From NCBI GenBank assembly GCA_018648685.1, contig JABGQT010000123.1, positions 25,472 through 89,471 of the forward strand: a stretch of 64,000 nt of DNA, read 5' to 3'. Position 1 is the first letter of the stretch, and each line of letters opens with the position of its first letter. Shown here in pieces: positions 1-8,276 of the stretch. The position numbers and the translations under genes are program-made. The notes beneath the pieces are model-generated. The model was not told where the DNA came from. It did no database searches and worked only from the letters and a program-made list of their open reading frames with translations. This DNA is from Anaerolineae bacterium. Lineage in GTDB: Bacteria; Chloroflexota; Anaerolineae; Anaerolineales; Villigracilaceae.

Positions 1-2353
1 AGTCGTCGGGGTTTTCTTGCGCGGCGAGCAGGGTGGCGGTGTCGACGATATTGAACTGGATATGATGCCCGCCGAGGGTGAAATAGCTGCGGATGAGATG
101 CCCGAGCTTTTTGATGTCTTCATCGCGTTTGAGCAGGCTGGGCAGAAAACGCTGATTGAGCAAGGTGCCACCTGATTTTGTATGATCGATCTTGCTGAGC
201 GATTTAACGACAGCAGAGGGGCCATTTGTATCTGCGCCATGAGAGGGAGATGTGCCATCAGAAATGGATTTTCCTGCCAAACGACCATTTGGGGTTGCGC
301 CCATAACTTTGCCAAAATAAACGTGACAAGTCGTAGAAAGCATATTTAGATGATAGCTTTCACTCTTGATATTTGGCTGCCCGTCGATAAGATCGAAAAG
401 GTCTTCGTAAATGCGAAGGGCGATATCATCGGCATAATCATCATCGTTACCAAAAAACGGAGTGCGATTCATAATGGTTTGGCGCATTAACTCTTCGCCT
501 TCAAAGTTTTTTTCCACGGCATCTAGAACTTGCTCCATAGAGAAAGTATTATCTTCAATGACATGTTTTTTCAAGGCGGTCAAACTATCTGTTATTGTGC
601 CGAGACCGCAACACTGAATATAGCTGGTGTTGTAGCGTGGGCCGCCATCATAATAATCTTTGCCCGAAGCGATACAATCATCGATGACGACCGAAAGGAA
701 AGGCGCGGGCGCATATTTGGCGAACATGCGGTCAATATAATTGCTCACGCGGATCTTTTGGTCAATCACGAAAGAAAGTTGCTTACGAAAAGCGGCATAG
801 AGTTCTTCGAAGCTTTTGAAATCGCGCGGATCACCTGTTTGGGTTCCGGCAACTTTTCCGGTAACGGGATCAAGCCCATTATTAAGGGTGACTTCGAGAA
901 TTTTCGGGACGTTGAGATAGCCGGTCAGCAGGTAGGCTTCCTTACCGAAGGCACCCACTTCGATACATCCACTACATCCGCCTTCACGGGCATCTTCGAG
1001 CGTTTTCCCTTGGCGCAGCATCTCGAGAATATAAACATCGGGATTAAAAATGGATGGGTAGCCATGCCCCTGACGAATAACGTGCGCCGCCGCGTGGACA
1101 AATCTGTCTGGCGTTTTGGCGCTGACGTGTACCGAGTTGCCGGGCTGCAAAATATGCAATTCTTCGACCACGTCGAGCATGATATACGAAACTTCGCTTG
1201 TGCCATCCGAGCCATCGCGCTTCACGCCGCCCAAGTTGATATTCGTAAAATCGTTATACGTGCCGCTCTCACGCGCCGTAATGCCCACTTTTGGCGGCGC
1301 GGGGTGATTGTTGACCTTGATCCAGAAACAGGAAAGCAGCTCTTTGGCTTCGTCGCGCGTGAGCGTACCTGCGGCTATTTCCTTTTTGTAGAATGGAGCG
1401 AGATGTTGGTCAAAATGTCCGGGATTCATGGCGTCCCAGCCGTTTAATTCGGTGATGGTTCCCAAGTGGACGAACCAGTACATTTGAATTGCTTCCCATA
1501 GTGAACGGGGTGCGCTGCCCGGAACGTGTCGGCATACCTCGGCAATCTTAAGAAGCTCAACTCGGCGTTGGAGATCATCTTCCTGCGCTGCTAGTTCTTC
1601 CGCTAAATCTGCATGACGTTCGGCAAAGACGATCACGGCATCGCAAGAGATCGCCATCGCCTTCCACTCTTCGGCTTTGTCGGTCGCTTCGGGATCATTC
1701 AAATAATCGAGCGCGGCGATGTTCTCTTCGATCTCGCGCTTAAAATCGAGCATCCCTTTTTGATAAATTTTGCCATCGAGCGCGGTATGACCAGGCGCAC
1801 GCTGCTCCATAAATTCGGTAAAAAGCCCCGCCTGATAGGCCGCTTTCCATTCTTCAGGAACATGATTGAAAATCCGCTCACGCTGGGTTTTTCCTTCCCA
1901 ATATGGGATCACTTCTCGCGCGTATATATCAATATCTTCTTGCGTCGTGTAATAAGGCTGCATATCGCGCGTGTTGAGCACATGAAAATCTTCCACGCTG
2001 TGGCAGGTCAGTTCAGGGAAAGTCGGCACAGCTTTCGGCTTCGGACCACGTTCTCCAACGATAAGTTCGTCATCGCCGACGTAGAGCGTTTTCTTCTGGC
2101 AATGATCGAGAAAATTCATCGCCCGCAAAACGGGAATGGAGTATTTGCCATAATTCTCTTTATAAAAAGCGGTCTCGTGCAAAGCGCGCTCAATGGAGAT
2201 GGTCGGCTCCATCTCCACGCTCAATTTCCGCAATCGCTGAATGCGCGGATTCATCCCCGGGCCGATCTTATTTTCTAGTGGGGCGTAGAAATTCCCTTCT
2301 GCTAAAGCGGGTCTTTCGGGGACTGGATTTTTAACGTTGACTTTTTCAAACAT
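1..2353 (-). CDS. hypD: trans-4-hydroxy-L-proline dehydratase-like glycyl radical enzyme (3' end outside window)
   Basis: The frame is open from an ATG at 2353, behind a clear AGGAG, to the window edge (784 codons). The product belongs to the pyruvate formate-lyase/glycerol dehydratase fold. In this family a glycyl radical, installed by an AdoMet radical activase, creates a thiyl radical on the active-site cysteine. The motif SGCIE (Cys about 463, Glu about 465) is the dehydratase-type active site, unlike the Cys-Cys of true PFL. The blocks TEFMEQRAPGHT, PAPPKVGIT, GKEAYLLTGY and TLLNQRF.PS match what I remember of Clostridioides HypD, which dehydrates trans-4-hydroxyproline to pyrroline-5-carboxylate. 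The glycyl-radical loop (RVAGY type) would lie about 40 residues beyond the edge and cannot be checked, nor can the expected activase gene. A related dehydratase with another substrate is the main alternative. Confidence 0.82.
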   Translation of the reverse strand, partial: MFEKVNVKNPVPERPALAEGNFYAPLENKIGPGMNPRIQRLRKLSVEMEPTISIERALHETAFYKENYGKYSIPVLRAMNFLDHCQKKTLYVGDDELIVGERGPKPKAVPTFPELTCHSVEDFHVLNTRDMQPYYTTQEDIDIYAREVIPYWEGKTQRERIFNHVPEEWKAAYQAGLFTEFMEQRAPGHTALDGKIYQKGMLDFKREIEENIAALDYLNDPEATDKAEEWKAMAISCDAVIVFAERHADLAEELAAQEDDLQRRVELLKIAEVCRHVPGSAPRSLWEAIQMYWFVHLGTITELNGWDAMNPGHFDQHLAPFYKKEIAAGTLTRDEAKELLSCFWIKVNNHPAPPKVGITARESGTYNDFTNINLGGVKRDGSDGTSEVSYIMLDVVEELHILQPGNSVHVSAKTPDRFVHAAAHVIRQGHGYPSIFNPDVYILEMLRQGKTLEDAREGGCSGCIEVGAFGKEAYLLTGYLNVPKILEVTLNNGLDPVTGKVAGTQTGDPRDFKSFEELYAAFRKQLSFVIDQKIRVSNYIDRMFAKYAPAPFLSVVIDDCIASGKDYYDGGPRYNTSYIQCCGLGTITDSLTALKKHVIEDNTFSMEQVLDAVEKNFEGEELMRQTIMNRTPFFGNDDDYADDIALRIYEDLFDLIDGQPNIKSESYHLNMLSTTCHVYFGKVMGATPNGRLAGKSISDGTSPSHGADTNGPSAVVKSLSKIDHTKSGGTLLNQRFLPSLLKRDEDIKKLGHLIRSYFTLGGHHIQFNIVDTATLLAAQENPDD

Positions 2354-2397
2354 GCTATTCTCCTCTAAGAATAAACTTTGGGGAAATCAAAAGATGT

Positions 2398-2418
2398 CTT
2401 TGTTGAAAAACAACAAAG
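2398..2418. other. AT-rich perfect hairpin in the hypD leader region
   Basis: CTTTGTTG (2398-2405) and CAACAAAG (2411-2418) form an 8-bp stem with an A5 loop. A T-run follows on the plus strand only, where no gene precedes it. On the minus strand the hairpin lies about 45 nt upstream of the hypD start without a U-tract, so it is more likely a leader structure than a terminator. Confidence 0.3.
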
Positions 2419-2456
2419 TTTTTATTATAAGTAGATTGTCGGTGTTAGGGGGAAGG

Positions 2457-2534
2457 CTACTTGTAGAGCATTAGGCAGCTAAAGAGACGGCGATAGGTTT
2501 TGCATAAACTTTTGGGAAGAATATTCTTTGCCAT
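2457..2534 (-). CDS. possible 25-aa leader peptide or small protein upstream of hypD
   Basis: A short frame, too small for the ORF track, begins with ATG at 2534 six bases after a strong AGGAG and ends with TAG at 2457. It encodes 25 residues with a basic middle (KSLCKTYRRLF) and a hydrophobic end. It lies about 100 nt upstream of hypD on the same strand. I do not recognise it. The good ribosome-binding site is the only positive evidence, and chance occurrence is quite possible. Confidence 0.28.
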   Translation of the reverse strand: MAKNILPKSLCKTYRRLFSCLMLYK

Positions 2535-2540
2535 CTTTAT

Positions 2541-2568
2541 CTCCTGAAGTATTTGAAATATACAGGAG
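2541..2568 (-). promoter_or_regulatory. inverted repeat that could sequester the Shine-Dalgarno of the 25-aa ORF
   Basis: CTCCTG (2541-2546) and CAGGAG (2563-2568) are complementary. In the minus-strand transcript the downstream arm is the Shine-Dalgarno sequence of the 25-aa ORF, so the hairpin would mask it. The rest of the 2354-2656 gap shows no further gene. Confidence 0.25.
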
Positions 2569-2656
2569 AAGGGATTGAGAGTCAAGAAATTAAAGGTGTA
2601 GGGATTTGCCTCACGATTTCCACATTTTTGTTAGCGAAGGCGGTTAAATTGTGAGT

Positions 2657-3067
2657 TTAGATTATATTGCCATCTCCTCTGACACCAAACAAATATAAAC
2701 CAAGAGTAATAAAGAAGGTGGTAGCAACTGAGGCCCACAGGGCGAACTGAATGAGACTGTTCCATGATACCCATGTGCCAATCAGGCCGAAATAGCATAG
2801 GCAAAGACAGGCACTACCATTACTGACAATACCTACCAATATTGAACCCATCGCCCTTTTGCCCTTCAGCGATGCCTTTAAACCAAACCAATATTCGACA
2901 CATAAAGAAAGGTACGCAAACCCCAACAAGCGGATAAACATATATGTATCTTGCTGAGGAAAGCCTAAGGTTTTGAGCCAACAGGGAGGCAAAAGAATTA
3001 ATGACGTAGACCAAAAGAGTATCGTTGTTGCAATCTTGAAGACGAACACTTTGGCTAAGTTATTCAA
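2657..3067 (-). CDS. uncharacterised four-TM membrane protein
   Basis: This is a 136-residue, strongly hydrophobic protein with predicted membrane segments near residues 9-28, 43-60, 70-93 and 105-128. The start is a TTG at 3067 preceded by AGGA about eight bases upstream; no ATG lies closer in frame. I recognise no family and no catalytic motif. It follows another membrane-protein gene (3161-4012) on the same strand, but a strong hairpin separates the two, so it probably has its own promoter or depends on read-through. Confidence 0.55.
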   Translation of the reverse strand: MNNLAKVFVFKIATTILFWSTSLILLPPCWLKTLGFPQQDTYMFIRLLGFAYLSLCVEYWFGLKASLKGKRAMGSILVGIVSNGSACLCLCYFGLIGTWVSWNSLIQFALWASVATTFFITLGLYLFGVRGDGNII

Positions 3068-3089
3068 ATGGTTATCCTATTAGCTATAA

Positions 3090-3122
3090 CAAAACCCTCA
3101 TTTATCCTCATTGAGGGTTTTG
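3090..3122 (-). terminator. terminator hairpin downstream of the 3161-4012 gene
   Basis: CAAAACCCTCA (3090-3100) and TGAGGGTTTTG (3112-3122) form a perfect 11-bp stem. On the minus strand the distal arm contains a short T-run, about 40 nt after the stop codon of the upstream membrane-protein gene. Confidence 0.6.
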
Positions 3123-3160
3123 TTGATGAATTTTTCTTACAAGAGCAATTGGACAGGAAC

Positions 3161-4012
3161 TTATTCACTCGAAGTGCTACCAGCAGGACTTTTTTCGCTA
3201 GCATCACGCAAAAAGAGTGGTTTGCTGGCTGTGAACCAGGCAATGCCAAAAAGTTCCAGCATGATGGTTTCTGCCCAGTATGTTTGGTCTGGAATGATAC
3301 ATACATTGCCTTTGAGAAAAAGTCCCAAGGCAGCAAGCGCTATGATTAGTAAAAGAGAAGACCACCCTGAAAGGTTATAGATGAAGCGTCGCCACTTGAG
3401 CGCATCCGTATACCAGATGCGCGTTTCTCCGCGTGTTTCGATCTTTTCATTCAGCCTGCTTTTAAAAGCCACGAGACAAAAATAGACGGTGCTCAGGAAC
3501 AGGATTGCGGCAAAAACCAAGTGGATCGTAGTAATATGTTTAGAGAAGGCGCTGCTATCTGGTTGCATACCGAAAAGCAAAATCTGGATGCACTCATGTC
3601 CCGCTTCAGTGGGAAAGAGTGCCACGATCCAGGCGGCGCTGCCTGCGATCCAGCTTACGATGTCTTCTTCTCGTTCGCGCTCCCAAATGCGAAATTCGAC
3701 CGCTTTGGGCCCCAGCTTGTGAAAGAACTTTTCCACCTGCCCAGACGTTAGTTTATATCTGTGACCCTTGTAGCTCATCAGGAAAGCCCCAATGACGAAC
3801 AAGGAACCGACAAAAATATCGCGCGGACTTGGGAAATATGGCAAGAAAGGGAACTCTGTGGGGGTATGGTAAGATGCGCTGATGGAGTTTGGAAAGCCCC
3901 ATCCAGCAACGATGACGACTAGCGGGAGGAAGATGGCGATCAATCCAATAAAGCGACGGATAGTGTGGTGGTCGAAAACCATCTCAGACGAATCAACCTT
4001 TGTTTGGTTCAT
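3161..4012 (-). CDS. conserved six-TM membrane protein of unknown function
   Basis: The 283-residue product has about six membrane segments (near 19-39, 66-84, 121-136, 160-186, 213-233 and 247-263). The start ATG at 4012 has a good AAGGAG seven bases upstream. After the first helix a loop reads SISASYHTP and leads into RDIFVGSLFVIGAF. I recall this signature from a widespread group of uncharacterised bacterial membrane proteins, but I cannot name it. The loop at 100-115 is highly charged (VEFRIWERERE). No transporter or enzyme motif is visible, and the function is unknown. Confidence 0.6.
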   Translation of the reverse strand: MNQTKVDSSEMVFDHHTIRRFIGLIAIFLPLVVIVAGWGFPNSISASYHTPTEFPFLPYFPSPRDIFVGSLFVIGAFLMSYKGHRYKLTSGQVEKFFHKLGPKAVEFRIWEREREEDIVSWIAGSAAWIVALFPTEAGHECIQILLFGMQPDSSAFSKHITTIHLVFAAILFLSTVYFCLVAFKSRLNEKIETRGETRIWYTDALKWRRFIYNLSGWSSLLLIIALAALGLFLKGNVCIIPDQTYWAETIMLELFGIAWFTASKPLFLRDASEKSPAGSTSSE

Positions 4013-4120
4013 TATTTTCTCCTTCCCGCAGCGGGTGTATTTACGACACTATTACTATACAGGGAATATTCTGTGATTTCAACAAATTCCCCTTATTTGC
4101 GGAATCCCTGATAAAGTATT

Positions 4121-4696
4121 TTACATAAAACTGCTAGTTGCTTCAGCTGACCCCGGTTGATTTTGGGGCCGAACACGGCAACACAACACGATAATTAAGA
4201 TAAGGGTCATAACAAAAAAGATCAATTTGATTGATGTTGCGGTACTCGCAACCTGTATCCAGGCATCTTGCATTGGGACAGATTCTGTAAAGCGCGATAA
4301 TTGGCCTAGCTGGATAAGGTTTTCTGTCCAGTCGGCGATCACTGTGATCGCAACTGGTGCCATGAGCCACCCATTTGCAAATGGCCGATTGGCCCATGTC
4401 CATGCGAGGAAGAGGCCCGTTAATAACCCCGCGCCATATGCGAAAGGGAAAGCGAGATCAGCCAAAAGAAAGCACCTTTCGGCATCTCGTCCGTCCACTT
4501 CAAGCCACTCCCAAAAATTCATCATATCTGCTTCGTTGTATCCCCAAACTCTGAAATTAAGTGGAATAGATGCCGAGTTGTCTATCTCTGGCAATTTATT
4601 CCGACCCGTCAGGACCATCATTAAGGCCCCAAGGATCAAGAACACTGCCAAAGGAATACCAATTGCAACAATTACTCTGGTAAACACCGGTTTCAT
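4121..4696 (-). CDS. small four-TM membrane protein, paralogue of the 62433-62960 protein
   Basis: A 191-residue protein with membrane segments near 8-30, 75-100, 108-130 and 148-172. The start ATG at 4696 lies seven bases after GGAAGGAG. It shares an ordered pattern with the protein at 62433-62960: an aromatic F/L..YG segment, then D..EN at the end of the third helix (here DWTENL), then an AT..K helix near the C-terminus. That pattern suggests one family of unknown function. The gene stands alone between two intergenic stretches, with the MITE-like element on its upstream side. Confidence 0.55.
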   Translation of the reverse strand: MKPVFTRVIVAIGIPLAVFLILGALMMVLTGRNKLPEIDNSASIPLNFRVWGYNEADMMNFWEWLEVDGRDAERCFLLADLAFPFAYGAGLLTGLFLAWTWANRPFANGWLMAPVAITVIADWTENLIQLGQLSRFTESVPMQDAWIQVASTATSIKLIFFVMTLILIIVLCCRVRPQNQPGSAEATSSFM

Positions 4697-4811
4697 TATT
4701 TGCTCCTTCCCTTAAACTGCCTGTCTCTTCGATCTTTATTCTAAACAAAATAGTGCTTATTGTGATTATACATAAAAAAAGCTTTTTTGATGAATAAAAA
4801 ATGTATCTTCC

Positions 4812-5022
4812 TAGGGCAATCGCATCTAATTCAAAATCTATAAGTTTTCTGTGTTTTCGTGCGGGCTAAAGCCACTTTCTCAGTACATAGAAGCCCTTCA
4901 GGCTGAAAGCTGAGTCGGATAAATCCGACTTTCATGCGATGAGGCAGGGATTTATCCCGCACCTATGCTTGAATTTGAGTTTTTTGTTTTTGATGCAGAA
5001 TAATTTAGATGCGATTGCCCTA
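4812..5022. mobile_element. MITE-like element, 211 bp, 18-bp terminal inverted repeats and near-perfect 10-bp target duplication
   Basis: TAGGGCAATCGCATCTAA (4812-4829) is matched exactly in inverted orientation at 5005-5022. The flanking 10-mers tgtatcttcc (4802-4811) and tgtatctccc (5023-5032) agree at 9 of 10 bases, as expected for an old target-site duplication. There is no room for a transposase. The interior carries nested palindromes (GTGCGGG/CCCGCAC at 4859-4865 and 4956-4962; GTCGGATAAATCCGAC around 4914-4929). A 10-bp duplication would fit an IS4-type transposase, but that is only a guess. The element fills most of the 4697-5037 gap and ends 15 bp from the LCP gene stop codon. Confidence 0.75.
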
Positions 5023-5037
5023 TGTATCTCCCCATTT

Positions 5038-6186
5038 CTACTCACAACTACTCGTCCCCGACTCAGGCTCTTCGGAAGAAGAAGGTGGCGAGATCGTGGG
5101 CCACGTCCCCGCTTCGAACATCTCTACATAAGTCTTCATCTCGTCAAAATCCGCTTGCCAAATAAAAGTAGTGTACTTTCCAACAGGATCATATATTTCT
5201 CCTGACCTAAAGGTATTACGTGGGAAAGAAGAAAAAACGATATTGCTGATCGGCATCTGCGTCCCCAAACAAGCCAATTGGCTGAGTTGCAAGGGTGTCA
5301 AATCGGTCTGTACATTTTCCTGAAAAGAATTGATCATCGCAGGGATTTGGGGAATAACATCCGGGCTTTTGAGCTTTTCTTGCAAGGTGCAGACAACTAG
5401 GTTTTGATAATCCATTCTGTTAAAGACGCTACCCTTCCGGTTGCGTGCCAGTGTTAGTGCTTGTTCGCCAGTAAGATGATTCTCTCCAGCCGGGAAGTAG
5501 AGTCGCTCGCTCTGGTCGTAGGAATAACGCCCATCGATCTCTTCTTCGAGCGTTATATCCAAGCCGCCAAGCGCATCGACTACATCTACAAAAACATCCA
5601 TGCTCACAGCAAGATAGTGATCTACATCCAAACCAAAATTCCTATCGAGTGTCCGAGCCAAAAGCCCCGGCCCCTCGCTGGGATGATCCCAATAATGCAA
5701 ACCAGGGTTTCCCCAATAATAGGCCGTATTCAATTTTTGCTGATTTGTGCCCAAATTATCTCTAACTTCGGGAATTTTCACCCACAGGTCACGCGGAAAA
5801 GCCAAAACCGTCACGCGCTGAGTCTGAAAATCCACACGAATAGCGCGGATAACATCGGAACGCCCATATTTATATTCATCTGAACGCGCATCGCTCCCAA
5901 TGCCCAAAAGCATCATCGTAGGCAGATCTGCGCAAGACAAAAAGGGAGGCACAGGCGTTTCCGTTTCATATCCGAAAGTAGGCAAGGGCGTTCTCGTTTG
6001 ATCAAGAGAATTTGGCACAACAGTCCATGTTGCAGGAAGCTCCCAAGGGGTCGAATTCAGCGCAGGTCCTAAAGGTTTTTGCGACCAATTACGATAAAGG
6101 CCAACGCCTTCGTAAAAAATTCCCAAAGACAAGGCACAAGCGAAAAGGGTCATGATAGCAAGGATGTTTTTTTGTGATTTAGTCAT
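5038..6186 (-). CDS. LytR-CpsA-Psr (LCP) family protein
   Basis: LCP enzymes transfer glycopolymers from a polyprenyl-phosphate carrier to the cell wall or other surface acceptors. The 382-residue product has an N-terminal membrane anchor (7-27), a Pro/Thr-rich linker and the LCP domain from about residue 90. Family motifs include LLGIGSDAR, the conserved Arg-Asp in RSDVIRAIRVD, FPRDLWVKIP, and the late Arg block ALTLARNR and FNRMDYQN. The C-terminal tail is acidic and Ser-rich. The start ATG at 6186 is the first in the frame, with no clear Shine-Dalgarno. Which glycopolymer is attached, in an organism that may lack a classical Gram-positive wall, cannot be read from the sequence. Confidence 0.85.
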   Translation of the reverse strand: MTKSQKNILAIMTLFACALSLGIFYEGVGLYRNWSQKPLGPALNSTPWELPATWTVVPNSLDQTRTPLPTFGYETETPVPPFLSCADLPTMMLLGIGSDARSDEYKYGRSDVIRAIRVDFQTQRVTVLAFPRDLWVKIPEVRDNLGTNQQKLNTAYYWGNPGLHYWDHPSEGPGLLARTLDRNFGLDVDHYLAVSMDVFVDVVDALGGLDITLEEEIDGRYSYDQSERLYFPAGENHLTGEQALTLARNRKGSVFNRMDYQNLVVCTLQEKLKSPDVIPQIPAMINSFQENVQTDLTPLQLSQLACLGTQMPISNIVFSSFPRNTFRSGEIYDPVGKYTTFIWQADFDEMKTYVEMFEAGTWPTISPPSSSEEPESGTSSCE

Positions 6187-6558
6187 CTGCGTTATTATAC
6201 AACTTTCGTGAGTGAATAAATACTGCTATGAGAGAAAAGTTGTCGTCGTATTTTTTAACACGAATGTGCGCGAATAAGCGAATGCCGCGAATACTTCTTT
6301 GGATCATAAGGCAAAAGAGTTTAAAGGTGACGTAAATGTAGCGAAACACCTTCTAATGTGAGAGTTATCCCGCCCATTTTCGCACAAAATCTACACAAGA
6401 TATTTGTCTTTTTGCTTTTATTTGCGCTATTCGTCAATTCGCGAGCGTTCGCGTTGAGATTTCTAGGTTTCTTTTTAAATTTTCCAACAAGATCTGCGCG
6501 CTCACACAGCTTGCTGTTTTCTCAAAACTTCAAATCTTTTCCCTTATAATCCCTTCTT
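6187..6558. other. gene-free gap with degenerate GCGAAT repeats and a TATAAT box
   Basis: Around 6259-6300 the bases CGAAT recur several times (cgaatgtgcgcgaataagcg), and near 6426-6460 there is a complementary tcg-rich stretch (attcgtcaattcgcg). They look like the eroded arms of a dispersed palindromic repeat. A TATAAT at 6545-6550 sits eight bases before the ATG of the next gene. No small ORF with a ribosome-binding site was found. Confidence 0.35.
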
Positions 6559-7605
6559 ATGAATACTCTCTTATCAATATTTATTTTCACTCTTGGGCTG
6601 GCACTCATTACCAGCACTTTGTTTTCCGCGCTCTCAACCTTTGTCTTGCCACGCAGCGCTCGCTCTTGGCTCAACCGCATCGTATTTGGTAATCTGCGTC
6701 GTGTTTTTGAAAAGATCATGCGCTTTACCAAACGCTATGAAAGAAAAGAAGCGATCTTCGCCTATTTCGCACCCATTGGCTTGCTGCTTCTTGTCCCTGC
6801 CTGGTATATATTATTGACCATCGGATACGCAGCGATCTACTGGTCATTGGGCGCAGGAGATATTTTTACATCTTTTCGATTAAGCGGATCATCACTCTTA
6901 ACCCTCGGATTTGCAACATCCGACAACATCTTCATCAATCTGCTGATATTTTCCGAAGCCACACTTGGATTGATCTTGGTTGCGCTTCTCATCGCCTACC
7001 TGCCCACAATCTATGCCGCTTTTTCGCGCCGCGAAGAATTTGTCAACTTGCTCGAAGTCCGTGCTGGTAATCCTCCATCCTCTGTTGAGATGCTCCTACG
7101 CTTCAATCGCATTCACGGGCTGAATAAGCTAGATGAATACTGGACTTCTTGGGAAGCCTGGTTCGCACAAGTTGAAGAAAGCCATTCCACCCTTCCAATG
7201 CTGGTCTTCTTTCGCTCCCCACGTGGAGATCAATCCTGGATAACGGCTGGCGGAACTGTTCTGGATGCCGCAGCCTTAACCCTCTCAGCATTAGATCTCC
7301 CCCCTTCTGCTGCTGCATCCTTATGCATTCGCGCAGGATTTCTATCATTTCGGCGCATTGCTGAAAATTTCGTCCTTTCCTTCCCACAAGACCCACATTT
7401 CCCTGAAACACCGATCAGCATTGACGAAAATGAATTTATGGCCGTGCTGGACCGATTGGAAGAAGCAGACATCCCATTAAAAGAAGATCGCGCCCAAGCC
7501 TGGCTAGATTTTGCCGGATGGCGCGTCAATTACGATCATACCCTGATCGCTTTGTCTCGTTTAATTATGGCTCCGCCAAGTTTCTGGTCAAGTGACCGTT
7601 ATTAG
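6559..7605 (+). CDS. two-TM ion-channel-like membrane protein with atypical filter
   Basis: A 348-residue protein. Hydrophobic segments at about 3-30, 72-92 and 128-150 enclose a re-entrant-looking loop, SGSSLLTLGFATSD. This resembles the pore helix and filter of two-TM potassium channels (Ion_trans_2), but with TLGFA instead of TVGYG. The C-terminal half (about 155-348) is soluble and may be a regulatory domain, without a recognisable RCK nucleotide motif. The ATG at 6559 has no Shine-Dalgarno but has TATAAT ending eight bases upstream, consistent with a leaderless mRNA. The channel assignment rests on topology and the filter-like loop only. Confidence 0.5.
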   Translation: MNTLLSIFIFTLGLALITSTLFSALSTFVLPRSARSWLNRIVFGNLRRVFEKIMRFTKRYERKEAIFAYFAPIGLLLLVPAWYILLTIGYAAIYWSLGAGDIFTSFRLSGSSLLTLGFATSDNIFINLLIFSEATLGLILVALLIAYLPTIYAAFSRREEFVNLLEVRAGNPPSSVEMLLRFNRIHGLNKLDEYWTSWEAWFAQVEESHSTLPMLVFFRSPRGDQSWITAGGTVLDAAALTLSALDLPPSAAASLCIRAGFLSFRRIAENFVLSFPQDPHFPETPISIDENEFMAVLDRLEEADIPLKEDRAQAWLDFAGWRVNYDHTLIALSRLIMAPPSFWSSDRY

Positions 7606-7607
7606 CA

Positions 7608-8276
7608 TTAACGTATCACTTTATATTTAGCCAAGATTCCCCCGTCATCCAACTTTTCCAAATTCAACAGATTTAATTTCTCCCCATCCAAAACCCCTTT
7701 GCCATCAACAAGGGTTGGGGCATTCGCGCCGCCAAAAATAAGAGGTGCAATATAAACCAGAATCTCATTCACCAGCCCAGCCGTGAGAAAGGCAGCATTT
7801 ATTCCACCGCCGCCTTCAACCATCAGATTTTCAATTCCCCATTCTTCTAAAAAAGCCAGCGCGGCGTTCAAATCTACGCGCTTTTTGCCCAACACACAGA
7901 CCACAGCCCCGGCTTCGCGCAAAAGAGCGAGTTGCGTGGCAGAAGTCTGCTCGGTGGTGAAGATGATGACTTTTCCCCTCCCCGCTGTCAGAAAGCGGCT
8001 TTTAGCGGTTAATGTCGCTTTTGAGACGATGCCTACTTTAACGGGATCAGGTTCAAATCCACGCGCGACCCGTTCATCCCGCAGCGTAGCGGATTTTACA
8101 GTCAGGCGCGGATCTTCATCCAACAATGTTCGTCCGCCAACCAAGATCGCATCGCTTTCAGCGCGCAAGCGATCCACTCTTTCCCAATCTGAATCCGATG
8201 AGATTTTTGCACCCTGGCGAGCGACATTGTCAATTTTGCCATCGAGGGTCATCGCAACGTTGATGATGATTTTCAT
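7608..8276 (-). CDS. RibD C-terminal-domain / DHFR-fold reductase
   Basis: A 222-residue stand-alone RibD_C domain. This NADPH-dependent DHFR-fold reductase family includes 2,5-diamino-6-ribosylamino-pyrimidinone phosphate reductases of riboflavin synthesis and other pterin- or pyrimidine-reducing enzymes. Visible motifs are [10 protein letters not shown] at the N-terminus, [31 protein letters not shown], and the nucleotide-site segment [15 protein letters not shown] followed by [12 protein letters not shown]. There is no deaminase domain. The start ATG overlaps the stop of the upstream methyltransferase gene (ATGA), so it is translationally coupled as the last gene of the eight-gene operon. 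The pterin-synthase homologue two genes upstream suggests a pterin or pyrimidine substrate rather than bulk riboflavin synthesis. Confidence 0.78.
   Translation of the reverse strand: MKIIINVAMTLDGKIDNVARQGAKISSDSDWERVDRLRAESDAILVGGRTLLDEDPRLTVKSATLRDERVARGFEPDPVKVGIVSKATLTAKSRFLTAGRGKVIIFTTEQTSATQLALLREAGAVVCVLGKKRVDLNAALAFLEEWGIENLMVEGGGGINAAFLTAGLVNEILVYIAPLIFGGANAPTLVDGKGVLDGEKLNLLNLEKLDDGGILAKYKVIR

Noticed and set aside
530-2278. Plus-strand ORFs 530-1447 and 1613-2278
   Set aside because: They lie antisense to the long, well-conserved hypD frame and have no ribosome-binding site or recognisable domain.
3068-3380. Plus-strand ORFs 3068-3349 and 3111-3380
   Set aside because: They begin in the terminator palindrome and run antisense to a membrane-protein gene.
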